A stretch of 64,000 bases of DNA, from assembly GCA_963070105.1 (NCBI GenBank), contig OY718805.1:1612001-1676000 (forward strand), read 5' to 3'. The position numbers were made by a program, and so were the translations under genes. Positions 40,769-54,318 of the stretch are shown piece by piece. Within the stretch, counting starts at the first letter, position 1, and every line of letters starts with the position of its first letter. The notes under the pieces are model-generated. The model worked only from the letters and a program-made list of their open reading frames with translations, searched no databases and was not told the origin of the DNA. Source of the stretch: Litomosoides sigmodontis (lineage: Eukaryota > Nematoda > Chromadorea > Rhabditida > Onchocercidae).

Positions 40769-43700
40769 TATGACTACGATCGTCAAATACCCTTTTTCTT
40801 CAATATGCTATAAACATTGCAAATGCTACGCAGATGCTCAAATTTCACATAATTTAGCACAAACTATCAAAACTAACAATAATTTTAAGGTCAAAATTTA
40901 GGAAGAATTTTCAACACTTTTCAAATTTCATTCTTCCTGTAATTTGATCTCGCCCGAAATTATGATATTTCATAAATCGTTAAAATTAGTGTAAGTTGTT
41001 GGAAAAAATTGCGACAAAAAAATTATCCAATACTATTTAAGGTTTTCAAAAAAAAAAAGAAAATTTTTTTCGCTAAATTCTCTTGTTTAATAATTATTAT
41101 CAAAATGTGTAAAAATATTTGTTTTCTTTGTTCAAAAAAAGGTATCCTATAAGGAGACTATTGCTAATTTATTTCACTATAAATCATCACATTTATTCGC
41201 TTATAGTAATAGCAATTTTTTATATTTTCAAATTTAAAATTCGTTAAATTTTGACAAAGTGTACGGAAAGGTGTAGTAATAAACAGAGTGATCGGTCGTT
41301 CCGTTCCGCATCACATCAATCAATCATCCCATTAAGCATTAATTTTCCGTCTGCTTTTTCTTCCTCATTTTTTTTTACTTTGCTTTTCTGCTTTTTTTTT
41401 ATTACAAGAAGCGGAAGAAATGAATAAAAATGACGCTAATTGATTAGTTTACTAGAAATTCAAAACATCTGCTTGCTATACTTAAGCTGCCCTTTATGAC
41501 CAATTAGTAATGATCCGTCCATCCATTGGATGACCAAAGAGACGCTATCCAATCAGTAGAATATCACTTAGCACTTCTTTTTTCCTTTATCGTTTACTTG
41601 TGCACCTCTCAAGTAAGTAAGTGTTTTATGAGTTTTTTCATTTAATGCCAACCGCAACCGCGCTCATTCGTCTCTTTCTCTCCGCATTTCCGCCTTTCCG
41701 CTTCCGCTCACCCACTCATCGTATTTGTCACTTTTATTCAAAATTATTACTTTAAACTAGTAAAAAAAATGCCTTCCCTTTGTCACTTTCCTAAAAAGAG
41801 AGAGGGAGAGAGAAAAGAGAATGAATGGATAGATGAACGATAAGAAAACAATAAACGAGACGAAAAATAAATGCAAAATAAAATGTGCCAATGTAGTAGA
41901 GAAGGAGAGAGAAAGCAAAATTTATGCTTTTTTTGATTAATTTCAAAATTTAATTATTAATTATCAACTATCAGTTAATCAATATGCTACATGAAATCAA
42001 TTGTAATTCGATTGATATAATCAGGTAAATAGGAAAAGAGGAAAAATTTTACCGAAATGCACAAGTAGCAAATGGAGTAATATAGACAGTTCTTTCTCAA
42101 ATTTAAAAATTAACAAAACATGGAATGAGAAGTACACAAAGGTTCTAATAGTAAAATTTCTAATTGCTGCCTTCCCTGCGCTTTTACCGTCCAATATCCG
42201 TTCCACATTCAAGGTTCAATTGAAACGTTCAAATAAAATCATACCTCAATAATTCAAAACTTATCGTTCAGTGATAGCAACAAAGTATTTATCAATTTGT
42301 TGACAAAAATTTTAAGACAGTTTGATAATTAATGAGAAAATTGATTGAGAAATTGCGGAAAAGTTTAACATGTTAAGTAACTTGCCAGAATTTTAAATTT
42401 AAAAAGATGATATGTGCAAATTTCCGATGTATTTATGGTATCGAAAAATTTACAATTTTAAGAGATTAAATTGACATTCATTGAAATTACACACTAAGTA
42501 GTTAAGGAAGTGTTACAGTAGAAAATGGCATAGTTTTTGAAAGAAATTAAATTTGAATTGAATATTTACATTGATCACTCATATAACAATAGCACGGTGC
42601 TGCTGACCATTCACTGTCAACTGCGGCATTTTTTCAAATGTCATAATGAAACTTTTGCAAAATTGTCGAATTTTAAAGTGCCATCAAAATTTCGCACATC
42701 AATTTTAATGAATGGAAAAAATGAAATTCTCTCCTTTAATGATAATAGGTATGTGGAAGTGCCATGCGCTTGAAAAAAAACTAAGCACTTCAGCAGATAC
42801 TTATTTTTTCATTAATCATTGTCATTTCAAAAAATATCTAAGTTTTCAATTATGACAAATTTGGTCACTTTTAATTTCTGTAAAATCGTTTTAACTGTAA
42901 TTTTTTTATCCCTTCAATGAATATATTACCTGTTAAAATTGTGTGTCCAAAATTTTTGCTTAAAATTATTAAATTCCTCATATCTTTTTGGTTCACCTCG
43001 ATAAACTGCCCGTTCAGTGGTGCACGATGATGGAGCTGATCGTTGTAAAAAGACCATAAGGGGACGGGAGGGTGGAGGGGGAGGCGGGGGAGAGGGAGAG
43101 GAGAGAGAAATGAAGGGGTGCTGGAAGATGACGGAGAATGGGGTAATTCTAGATTGATCCGAAATTTGAAATTGTTCCTTCATCGATCACCGATCATCGG
43201 TGAAGTGATCGTTTAATAATTGAAACGTTTTGAGGCGTGAAATTTGACACGTCAATCTTGCAAATACAAACATACTCTGCCTAATAGCAGTTGTTAGCGC
43301 ATCCGTTAGCTAAATATTATTAAACATTTCATTAGCTAAATTATCACTACCGAAACACTTCCTTACCTTTCAGCAATTAATAGTAGGCGGTTATTTCAGC
43401 AAAAATTTAAAATTTAAAATGAATTATGCAATAACAATGGAAAACAGTAATTGATTGTATTGTAATGTTACTGTGTTGCTATTAGATTATTTTAATTGCG
43501 AAAAATTGTAGCGCAAAAAAAATAAAGCCAAGAGGAACACACACTGTTCATTATATGTATTGATTTTTAAAAGGCAGCAAATAATTAAAATTAATTAATT
43601 AATTTTGGAGTAAACATTTTCCAATCCTAAAATACATCAAAAAAACAATTAAATTATTAAATTAAAATAAAAATTGGGAAGATGATTTATTTTTTTTACC

Positions 43701-44499
43701 ACAAAAAGAAAGCAGAAAAGTAGTAACATTGGGAAATTTTATTTTAGCAATAAACTAAATGGAAATGAATTTAAAACAAAGGAGAGAGAGAGAGAGAGGG
43801 AGAAAGAGGGAGAAAAAAAGAGAAAGAAGAATTTGACTGATGAATGCCATCGAAGTCACTTACTTATTTGAAAACGTTCATCGTTCCTTCCTTTCAATGA
43901 AGTGGCGGTGAAAAAAAAAAGAGAGCAAAGGAAAAAAAGAATTGAATCAGAACGAATTGGGAAAATTTTTTTTGGATAAATTTGCTTGAAAGGAAAAAAA
44001 TTGAAAGGATCAACTGATCAACAAATGCAAAAAAAAATATTTAAAAGGAAAGAAATCAGTAGGAAAAGAAAGAGGAAAAAAGAAATTAAAATGCAAAGTG
44101 AATTTGATAGAATTTAATTACAACGATAAAAAATATAAGCTTATAAAGGATTTGCAAAAATATCTTACCCAATTCCTATGCTAACTTCTCCTTAAATTTT
44201 ACAACTTAAAATGACGAAATGAATTTTTTTAATTTAATTTCTTTTCTTATAAATCTTTTAACCACTGAACAAAAAAATTACTGTGAAAATTAATTTTAGA
44301 CAAATTAAGGATTTCTCTTTCGCCCTCTCTCTCTCTCTCTGTCTATCTATATTCCTCTCTTTTTATTGCTTTTATTTTTTCTCGTGCTTTGAACAGAGAT
44401 CATTGAATACAGATGTTTTCACATTGTTTCAATTAATTGATTTAATTATTAGTAGCATTTTTTCTTACATTGCTCTTTTTTTCGTTACAACTTTCCAAA

Positions 44500-44580
44500 G
44501 AGGTAGAGAAGAGAGCGAGAGAAAGAAAGAGGGAGAGAGATAAAGAGAGAGAAAGAGAGAGAGAGAGAGAGAGGGAGAAA
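44500..44580. repeat. Purine (GA)n-rich tract
   Basis: Imperfect GAGAGA/GAAAGA run. Similar tracts occur at 43780-43830, 46088-46125 and 47800-47870. Confidence 0.85.
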
Positions 44581-44959
44581 TCATATATTCATGTAAAATT
44601 AAAAATTCACAGTAATTTATCATTATCGAAACATGGCCTGTTCTCGGTTTCAATTAATCGATTAATCGATTCTCTTAAACGTTGTTTGTTTGCTATAAAT
44701 ATTAACATGCTTTTTAAATTTTTCAAATCTTTCTTTTCACCAATTACTTTTTAAAAAATTTTAAAATGTTAAATGAATTTTTTAGATGTAAAGTGCATAG
44801 AAAGTAATACATTTGAGTGAAATGACCGATCATTGTTTACTTAATTAATTTGGCATGTATTTTCCACTCTCCCATTAGCATTCCTTTCATCTTTCTTCCT
44901 TTACCATTACCTTTACTTTTAAATGAATGAATTCTTTTTTCACAAATTACTCTCATAGC

Positions 44960-45560
<601 letters not shown>

Positions 45561-48500
45561 AGAAAAAAGAAAGGAGTGAAATAAAACAAACCAATAAGTG
45601 CAATTTATTGGTGTGATGACCTCTGAGTGGACACAATGCGAAATTGTGAGTGCAATTAAGGATGGACAGAGCAAAATGGATTTGTCAGTTCTGTAAATGT
45701 AAATAAGGATAAATCACAAAAACGCCACATACGTTATCAATTGCGCAGTCCATCCTTAATTTATCATTTGTTGCTAAATAAGTAAGAAAAAAAACACTTT
45801 TAAATTAAAAAAAAAATTTCACTGTTCGTATAAAAATATTGCACTGATAAGTAACTCCTATAAATTGTAAGTATAATTTTAGATAAATTCACACTTTCAC
45901 CAATTCATTCCTTCGTTCTTTTTTTTTCTCATTTTTTTTTCTTTAAATTAGAGATATTTTTTAAAGATTGAAGGAGAAATTGAAATATTTCATGCTATGA
46001 GAAGTCTAAAGAAGTAGATTTTCACGTAATTTTAGATCTTAGAATAGATGTTAGAATAAATATGCATGATTGGGAGGGAAAGGGCGAAAGAGAACGAGAG
46101 AGAGAGAGAGAGAAAGAGAGAGAGGTAGGAATGACATATGCGTGAATTAAAGTTTCCGTTGGACAGATCTTTATCATCATTCTTGCTCTTTCATTTCTAA
46201 TTCTTTCATGTTTTTTTCTGCTTTGTATGTTTGAATAAATAAAATTTATTTTTTTGTTTTGCTAACATACGTAGTCATTCAGTAGCTTTAACAAATTTTT
46301 TTAACAATTCATTTGATTGAAATGGAATTTGTTACGCGAAAATTAAATGAATGCTTACAAGAGAACGAAAACTATGTTTTTCTATTCAAATTAAACAAAT
46401 TTAAATTCAACCGAATTAAGCTTTTTATTAAATTTGAGAATTCAAATGAAAATTAATAATACATAAGCAGATAGAAGTGTTGCAAATGTATTAAAAAATT
46501 GAAAAATAATTGAATAATACGGAAGAAAAATAGTTAATTAGAAAAAAAAGCATCTGATATTTTTGTGCAGTAAACACACAAATTTAAGTGTGAATTAATA
46601 AAATATTTCAGCTAGCTTTTCGCCAAAATTTTAATTCATACTAAAATCAACTGAGTTATAATTTCAGGAAATGGCAGATAAATGTGGCGTGAAAGATTGC
46701 AAAAATTACGCAGCACAATTTAAATTAAATTAAATTAAACTAAACTAAATTCATTTGCAGTTATATATATGTAACTCCTCGTCGGCGATGTAAAGCAATT
46801 TGAGAAACCTTCGACACCTAAGAGATGTGCAATTTTGTTAATTTAAAACATAAAATAAGTAAATTTGCAAAAAATTTTAACCAAACATATCTATTTAGAA
46901 TTTAAATTGAATTTTCAATTAACCATTTTAGAAATAAGCAGTAATTTTGAAAAATAAAAGAGAATAAATTTCAGTGTGCCATTTTCACATACTGCAAATC
47001 AAACCGTCCATTCGATTTAACTAAAATCTTTCAAACACATTGAAATTTCAATGAAATTGACAATTTATGCATTTTATGCGCTAAATGCGAGTGTTCCATT
47101 AGAATGATTTTATTGAGCAAAATAGCATTTGAAAAATTATTTTACATTTAAGAAAAGCTCAACTAAAATTCAAAAAAAAAGCGAACAAGAAATAGTTGTT
47201 TGAAACGACAAATACAGAGCCATCTCAAGCGATTTTAAGGCTAATTAAAATTTTGATCTTGGATTGATTATGTTAAATACATGATTGCAACTGACATTTC
47301 AACATGCATCACCAACTCTAATTGTACGATGAAAAAATTAATGAGCGATCTGAAATTTGCCTTAAAAGTGTGATCGTTACGTTACGAATGGAAGAGAAAG
47401 TATTTGGGAGAAAAATTGAAATTTCTTACTTTTGTTTTTTCTTTCTGCGAACGTTCAATAAGCACTGATTGAACAACCAAAAAAAAATTGTTAAAGGAAT
47501 GAAATTTGATTATACATGTGCGTGGGTGGCGGAGAAAAGAGGAGGAAACAGACAAGGTGTGATAAAATGCAAAGACTTCAAAGCATTGCATTTTTAATTA
47601 TAATTGAATTTAATTAAGTGAAATTAGGATGAATGAAGGAGATGATCGGTAATGCTATCTATCGTAGTAGTTGAACTGAGTAAGAATTTTTGAATGGCAA
47701 ATAGTACTTACTAATCATATAGGTGTGTGCATGTACAAATGGACACATGAACACGCACGCATATATGCATGGAAAAATATTAAGGTATGTTTACTTCGAG
47801 GGAGAGAGAAAGAAGGAGACAGAGGGAGAGAGAGAGAGAAAGGGAGAAAGAGAAGGAGAGAGCGGAAGAGGGAACGAAAAGTCGATCTGTTCACCTCACC
47901 ATTTCTGTGACATAAGGAGGCAATTGAGAAAAAGTCGATTTAAGTGGCATCAATTTAATTTTCATTCAAACTGCTCACAACATCCCTTCCTTCTCCCCAC
48001 TCCATTATGCGCCACTACAAACAACCTATTGGTCTAAGGTTTTTACTTCGGTCACTGTGAAACGGTCATTTTAACGCTAATTTACAAAATCAGGAAAGTT
48101 TGCTGATAAAAGGATTTCACCACAAAAAGAAGAATTTTTTGTGCAGAATGAAGAAAAAACTCGTACAAATTAATTATCAATTAGTCACATATAGTTGGAT
48201 AGAAATTAATTAGCTATAATTTCACTCCTTCCCTCTTCCCACTGGAATTTCTTGATGAAAGTTTAGCGATTGTGGCCCATGATTTTCTTTTTTTAGCAAT
48301 TTTATGGACTTCATAAGTCTTAAATGAATCACTTTCAGTTGTATTTTGCGTATAGCTAAAATTTAAAACAAAACAAAAGGAGCAATAGGAAACCTTTTAA
48401 GATTATAAGCGCACCACTGCTAATCGCAACGTTTTCTTCCTTTCGCAAGCAAAATAATTAATTAACGAGCAATGTACTATAAATGAATACTTGCTTAAAT

Positions 48501-48891
48501 GATCTCATCTTCACCAAATAGATTTTTCATCGAATTTCATCAAATTGCAATTCAATTTCACCAAAAAAGTTCCAATGAGTGAAATCAAAAATGCTATCCG
48601 CCGATCATAAAACGGTTAGGTGGCTGGCGCCAAGCTAAATGAAAAAGAAAACAAAGTAATCAAAATTTTTTGACGGTAAAAAATGAAAAAAGGAAGGGAA
48701 AAAACTAAAAATCAAAACATTGAAGCATTGATAGAGCGATAACAAATCATTTTCAACGCTTCGCTTTCTCTTTTTTTACTTAAGTGCTGTTGAATATGTA
48801 AAAGCGTTTGGCATTTTCAACTTAATTTTACCAATGATATCTGTTAAATTCAAATTGCTGTCATTCCATTTTTGCTATCATCATTTATTAC

Positions 48892-48962
<71 letters not shown>

Positions 48963-48963
48963 A

Positions 48964-49009
<46 letters not shown>

Positions 49010-49236
49010 ATTATTATTATTAATTATTATTATTATTAATTATTATTATTATTAATTATTATTATTATTAATTATTATTATTATTAATTATTATTATTAT
49101 TAATTATTATTATTATTAATTATTATTATTATTAATTATTATTATTAATTATTATTATTAATTATTATTAATTATTATTATTATTAATTATTATTAATTA
49201 TTAATTATTAATTATTAGTTATAATTATAATTATAA
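48892..49236. repeat. (ATT)n array with regular TAATTATT interruptions
   Basis: A pure TTA/ATT block (48892-48955) is followed by about 280 bp in which four to five ATT units alternate with single ATTAATT steps, giving a second periodicity of about 15-18 bp. Confidence 0.95.
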
Positions 49237-52200
49237 CTACCACTGTTATATGAAATGAGTGCAATAGCTGAAATGCCACTTTTGATTGTTGAATGTAATG
49301 AATTTGAAAGAATTTTCAGTGCTAAAAACAGTGTGAGTAATGTTTATAGCGCTCAACAAAAGCATTTTAGTAAAAGAAGGAAGTAAGAAACGGTAGGGAA
49401 ACTCTCGCGAACTTTTTCTTTTTTCGGCTAAAACGCGAAAAGCCAACAATTTGCTCTCAGAGATGCTTTTTCTATGAATGGAAAAAATTGACAAACAAGG
49501 CTTTGCTAAATGTAAGAATGAGCGGCTGAAAGAAAAAGCAGTGGTAGAAGCCAAAGGAGATGGATAGATGCTTTTTCAATCTCTCGGGAGTGAGTTTGGA
49601 GGTGGAAGGAGCGCGCTTGGCGAAGCAACCATTCTACCACCGAATGACGAAGTGTTAAATTTAATCCTTCCAAAACGATGAAATTATGAAGTGGTCGTTA
49701 GAGATGGATAGATGAAGGAACGGATAAGTGGACGGATGGACGGATGGACTGGATGTACTATTTTGGAGTTTTATAACTGAGAATTTTCCACGCCTTCTTC
49801 TCAAAGTGTCAAGCAGGCAAATAACAAAATTTGTCAAGTAATTCCCATAGCATCGATAAACCATTTATTTCGTCTTTCATACTGTTTACACAAATACTGC
49901 AACGTACTATTAGTATTTCTCCGTTTGCGAAGCTAAATTTGAATTTTCATTTTTTTTTCTCAATTTTTTCCTTTTCAAAATTTTAATAAAAACGTTAAAA
50001 GTTTCACAGAAAATAATTTGCTTAGACTATTACTTATTCGTGTAATTCCTTTACTAACTATTATCATGCTAACCGATACTATATCACGATAATTAAGCCT
50101 AATTTGATATCTGACCGCATTACTGTAATGATAACTACAGTATGAAAATTGAGCGCTACCGTTTGCTTTGCGTATTTACTTGCAGCAATTATTGTAACGA
50201 TATGTTGTTGATTTCAGTATTGCTTGAGTAGAGAAATTGATAATTGTAAATTATACGAAAAGTAAACTTTAGTACGATGATGAGATCATGTTCGATAAGA
50301 TAATCATGATAATCTGTGATAGCTTAAGTGACAAATTATTAATAGGGACGGAAGATGAATCAGGTGGATGAAGTCATACTGTGATTGTGAACTGCTATTT
50401 TTGTCATTGGTAAACGAATTGAAAACAAATTCAGACTAAGAATTAGCCATTCCGATTCCGGAATCAATCGGAATATTCATATGCAACAGACACGCACACA
50501 CACACACACACACCACGAGCAAAAGTAAATAAAAGTTGATTGTATCAGCGGTGCAATGTGACCGTTGGTCATTAATTGGACACAAAATGGCAGAGAAGCC
50601 TTGCATGTTAACTTTGCTTAATACATTGAAGACGAAATCTAACGTATACAGAAGACGAAATGTGTGCAAATTCGATTCGTTAGTTTAATGCTATCATTTC
50701 AAATTTCGAAATTATCTTAACGTGAGATTGATGGACAGAGTGATGGGTGAGTGCCAATCTGAAGGTTCCTCTTTTTGGTGGAAAAAAATTTTGGAATTTT
50801 TATTTTCTCATTTCGCTGCAAAATCTTTTTCAAATGGCAAAAAAAAAATAAATTATTGAGAAAACTTGAGTGTTTTATTTTATTTCCACGCACACAAGAA
50901 AGCAGTCAATTCCATCTGATTCTACGGAACTGTTCAAAATTCGAGGATTCTGAACACGATAATGAATTATTCAATTCCATGCTCAGATAATTCATAATTT
51001 CTGCATGAGATGATATGTTGCATTGAAGCTGTACTTTTGAATAGGAAGATGGAATTGAACAATTCAATGGATGGGATCATTAAATAGCTGATGTGTTTTG
51101 GAAAAAAATTTCCATTGAATTTCAAATTTAATAATAACATTAAGTTAAAGTCGAAAAAAAACCCAAACTAAACTGCGTTCATTTCCCTCCCCACTTATTT
51201 TCTGCTCCTTAAAATGGGGCATAAATCTAAAACTGCACTGCTATTTTATGGCGTCTTAATTGCATAACAATAATTACAGAAAGTAAAGTATGTTTTGTAG
51301 ACGTCAGTTCTTCCACCCTTCTCTTATCGGTCATCTATCGGCTATCAGCACCGACCGCTGCCTTGGTCATCGGTGAACATTCAGTAAGAAATTTGTTTAC
51401 ACTTAAAGCATTAAAATTTCTCGCAATTTTACAGCTTTTTCTTCAAATAACAGAAAATTCGATTTCACTCACTTTATCGTTACTTTTAGTCATTTCCGTT
51501 AAATATATAGAAACGAACGATTGATTGAATTGGGAAATTGATAAAATTAATGCAATCAATCTTTTCTAGCAAAGCAAAAAAAGTTTAATTTTGTCATTTT
51601 TTTACATTTCAATCTTATTAATCAATACTGATATCGATGATCGCTATCATTTACTTTCCAATTTAAGAAATGGATTAAATCATCGAATTTCCCGCTTTTT
51701 TTTCTTTTTGAAATCTTTCTCAAGTCGTTTTTAAATTTCTTTTCTTTTCTAAATATATAAAAAATGTGAAATTTTCTTATGCACTGAGTTATTAGAGATA
51801 GAACAGATATGATGTCATGATCATTTGAGCTAGTGAAGACAATGAAGTGAGAGAAGATAAGAAGTAGGGAGCAGGAAGTGGGGAAAGATGAGATATTTCA
51901 TGAAATATGTGAACATGGAAATTTCAACTTTTTATAATTCCTACGAGAAGACCTCTATGCAGCAAAAGCGCAAACACCGCCAGGGAAGACACTAGCGCCG
52001 GGAGATTTGAGCAAGAGTGAAAGAGTGCTGCTAGCAGAAGCCTTCTTTCGAATATCATTCATTAACTTAAATTAAACTTTCGCCAGACAGCTGCTGTACA
52101 GTACTGTTGTGCGTTCATTACTTTAGTTACAGTAAGCAAGTAACAGAAATCCTTTAAAACAGCGATAACTGATAATACAATGAATAAGTTTCCCTATTAA

Positions 52201-54318
52201 ATTGCATTTAGTTCTAAATTTAAAAAGACTGAAAATGGATGATCAGTTATCATATCAATACAACTGATAAGAAAGCCACCCTCTTGGGTAAGCAATCATT
52301 TCTGCCTGATGAACAATAGCAGATTATCGTGCTAAATTAGCATAAAAGAACAATAATTGAAACAGCACGAAATGAAGAATCAAAATTATGAAGCTTTCGA
52401 TCATTATCATTTCTCACATGGATCGATCGGATCGGAACAGTCCGTGTGAGTGAAATAAAATTATAGAGAGAAAAAATAGGAGGAAACAGAAGAATGAAGA
52501 GAGGTGTGAGGGTAAAACAAAAAAACTTAATTCTTTATCTGACAAGAATTTTGTTATTTTAAATTTGCAAAGTGAATATTTAAATTTGTGGATGGGAAGG
52601 AAGAAGGAGTGACATAAAATGACAGAGGCAGGTGAAGATTAGTGTGCGACACATGCAAAATTTCAATTAATCGTTTGAGTGTCATTCATAGGCTCTTTTG
52701 TTCTGCGTCAAAATTACGAGAAGCTTTTCAGGAGGAAACGGAAGGGAAAGCGGCATCAATCCGGAATTGCAGAAGTGAACAGTACATCTGATCGCTTCAC
52801 GTCATTCTTCCTTTCAGCAATTATGCAACAGTTTCCTTCTTCTTTACACCCCTGACCTTTGACCTGTGCTCTTGTGGTTGATGAAGAAAATTGGATAATT
52901 GCAAGCTTCCTAATTAATGGAAGCATCGGCTCGGTCTACTCAAAAAAGCCTATAAATCTTGCCGCTCAGTCGTACATACACGTTATTACCGATGTATTTC
53001 AAGAAAAATTGTGTGTTAGGGTACATCGCAATCAAAATAGCTCGCTGTCCATCTGGTCAGTTCATCAGAGGTCAAAAGTGGAGTGAAAAGATGTCAAGCT
53101 GTTAGAAAGTTAGGGCGAATTTCAATCTACAAATATTTCACTAAGCCAGACTCACTTCCTCCCGCACTATCTAGCTAGTTCTAGAGAAGAGAGAAGCTTG
53201 CACCCACAGAAGCTCTCAAAACCGACTGCATATATTTGGAAAATTTTGATTTCAACACAGCTATCGTATTCTTCTTTCATTTCAGGATTTGCAAATGAAA
53301 TTATTCAAAAAAAAAGAGACTAATTATCAAAATTGGAAATTGATAAATATGCAAATTTTTTACGCACGATTTACAAACTTTAGAAAAGTCAATGCGTAGT
53401 TTCGTAATTTTACAACTGCAAATTTCTTAATTTTTCACCAATTTTTCATCAATTTCTTTTTTCTTTTGCAACTCTGTCAATTTTTCTGCTTCTCCAATTG
53501 TTGTCTGCAAAATTTTACATTAAATGAATTGTTGCCGAACGAAGAATGATATTTAACATGTCTTGTTAATTTGCATATACGGTAAGCTAAGCAACAAGCT
53601 ACTCGTCCGATGAAATTATCCTTATCAGACGATCGTCACCGAAGTGCACTCGACTGCCATTTTGTTAATTAAATAAACGAACTTGAGTAATTCATTCTTA
53701 AGTTTCACCCTACCCCATACGCCTACGTGTTTATCAGTTTATCGTAATTGCAGTAAATCGGCCGATCGACAATAAAACCCTTCCTCAATGCTCATTTAAA
53801 TAATTGAATAAATTTTCACATTTTTAATTTAATTTAATAGATAATTTATAACACCAAAAACTAGCAAAAAATGAAAAAAAAGGATTTAAAAAATAATGAA
53901 TGTAATTAACTTAATCTCATTAAAATGTACAATTTCGCCTGAAATTAAAAGTTTAAAATTTCTTTGTTTAGATTAAAATTTAAAAATTTAAACGATAAAT
54001 GATGTAAGTTTTGCGAAATTTGAGTGGAAAAACAGAAACTTTTTTGTTGTTGGTATTTTTGTCCCCAATGACCACTTCTTCTGTTTTATTCCTAAAATAT
54101 ATTTGACTTAAAAATCACAAATAACTTCTCTTTCATTCCAAAACATTAATTTGCATAGTAATTTCAAAATGTCCAGTTTTGCTGTGAAGAAATTGACGTT
54201 TACATTATTAGTAAATGTTTTACATGTGAAATTTAAATGAAAGAATCAATTTTAGTTTTACTACAAACATAACATTTCCGAGTTTTTGTTAAAAATTTGT
54301 CTGAAAATTTTATTGATT

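Noticed and set aside
52859..53086. 75-codon plus-strand ORF of balanced composition
   Set aside because: Opens at a non-ATG triplet, isolated, no flanking exons or recognisable motif; kept only as a possible missed exon region.
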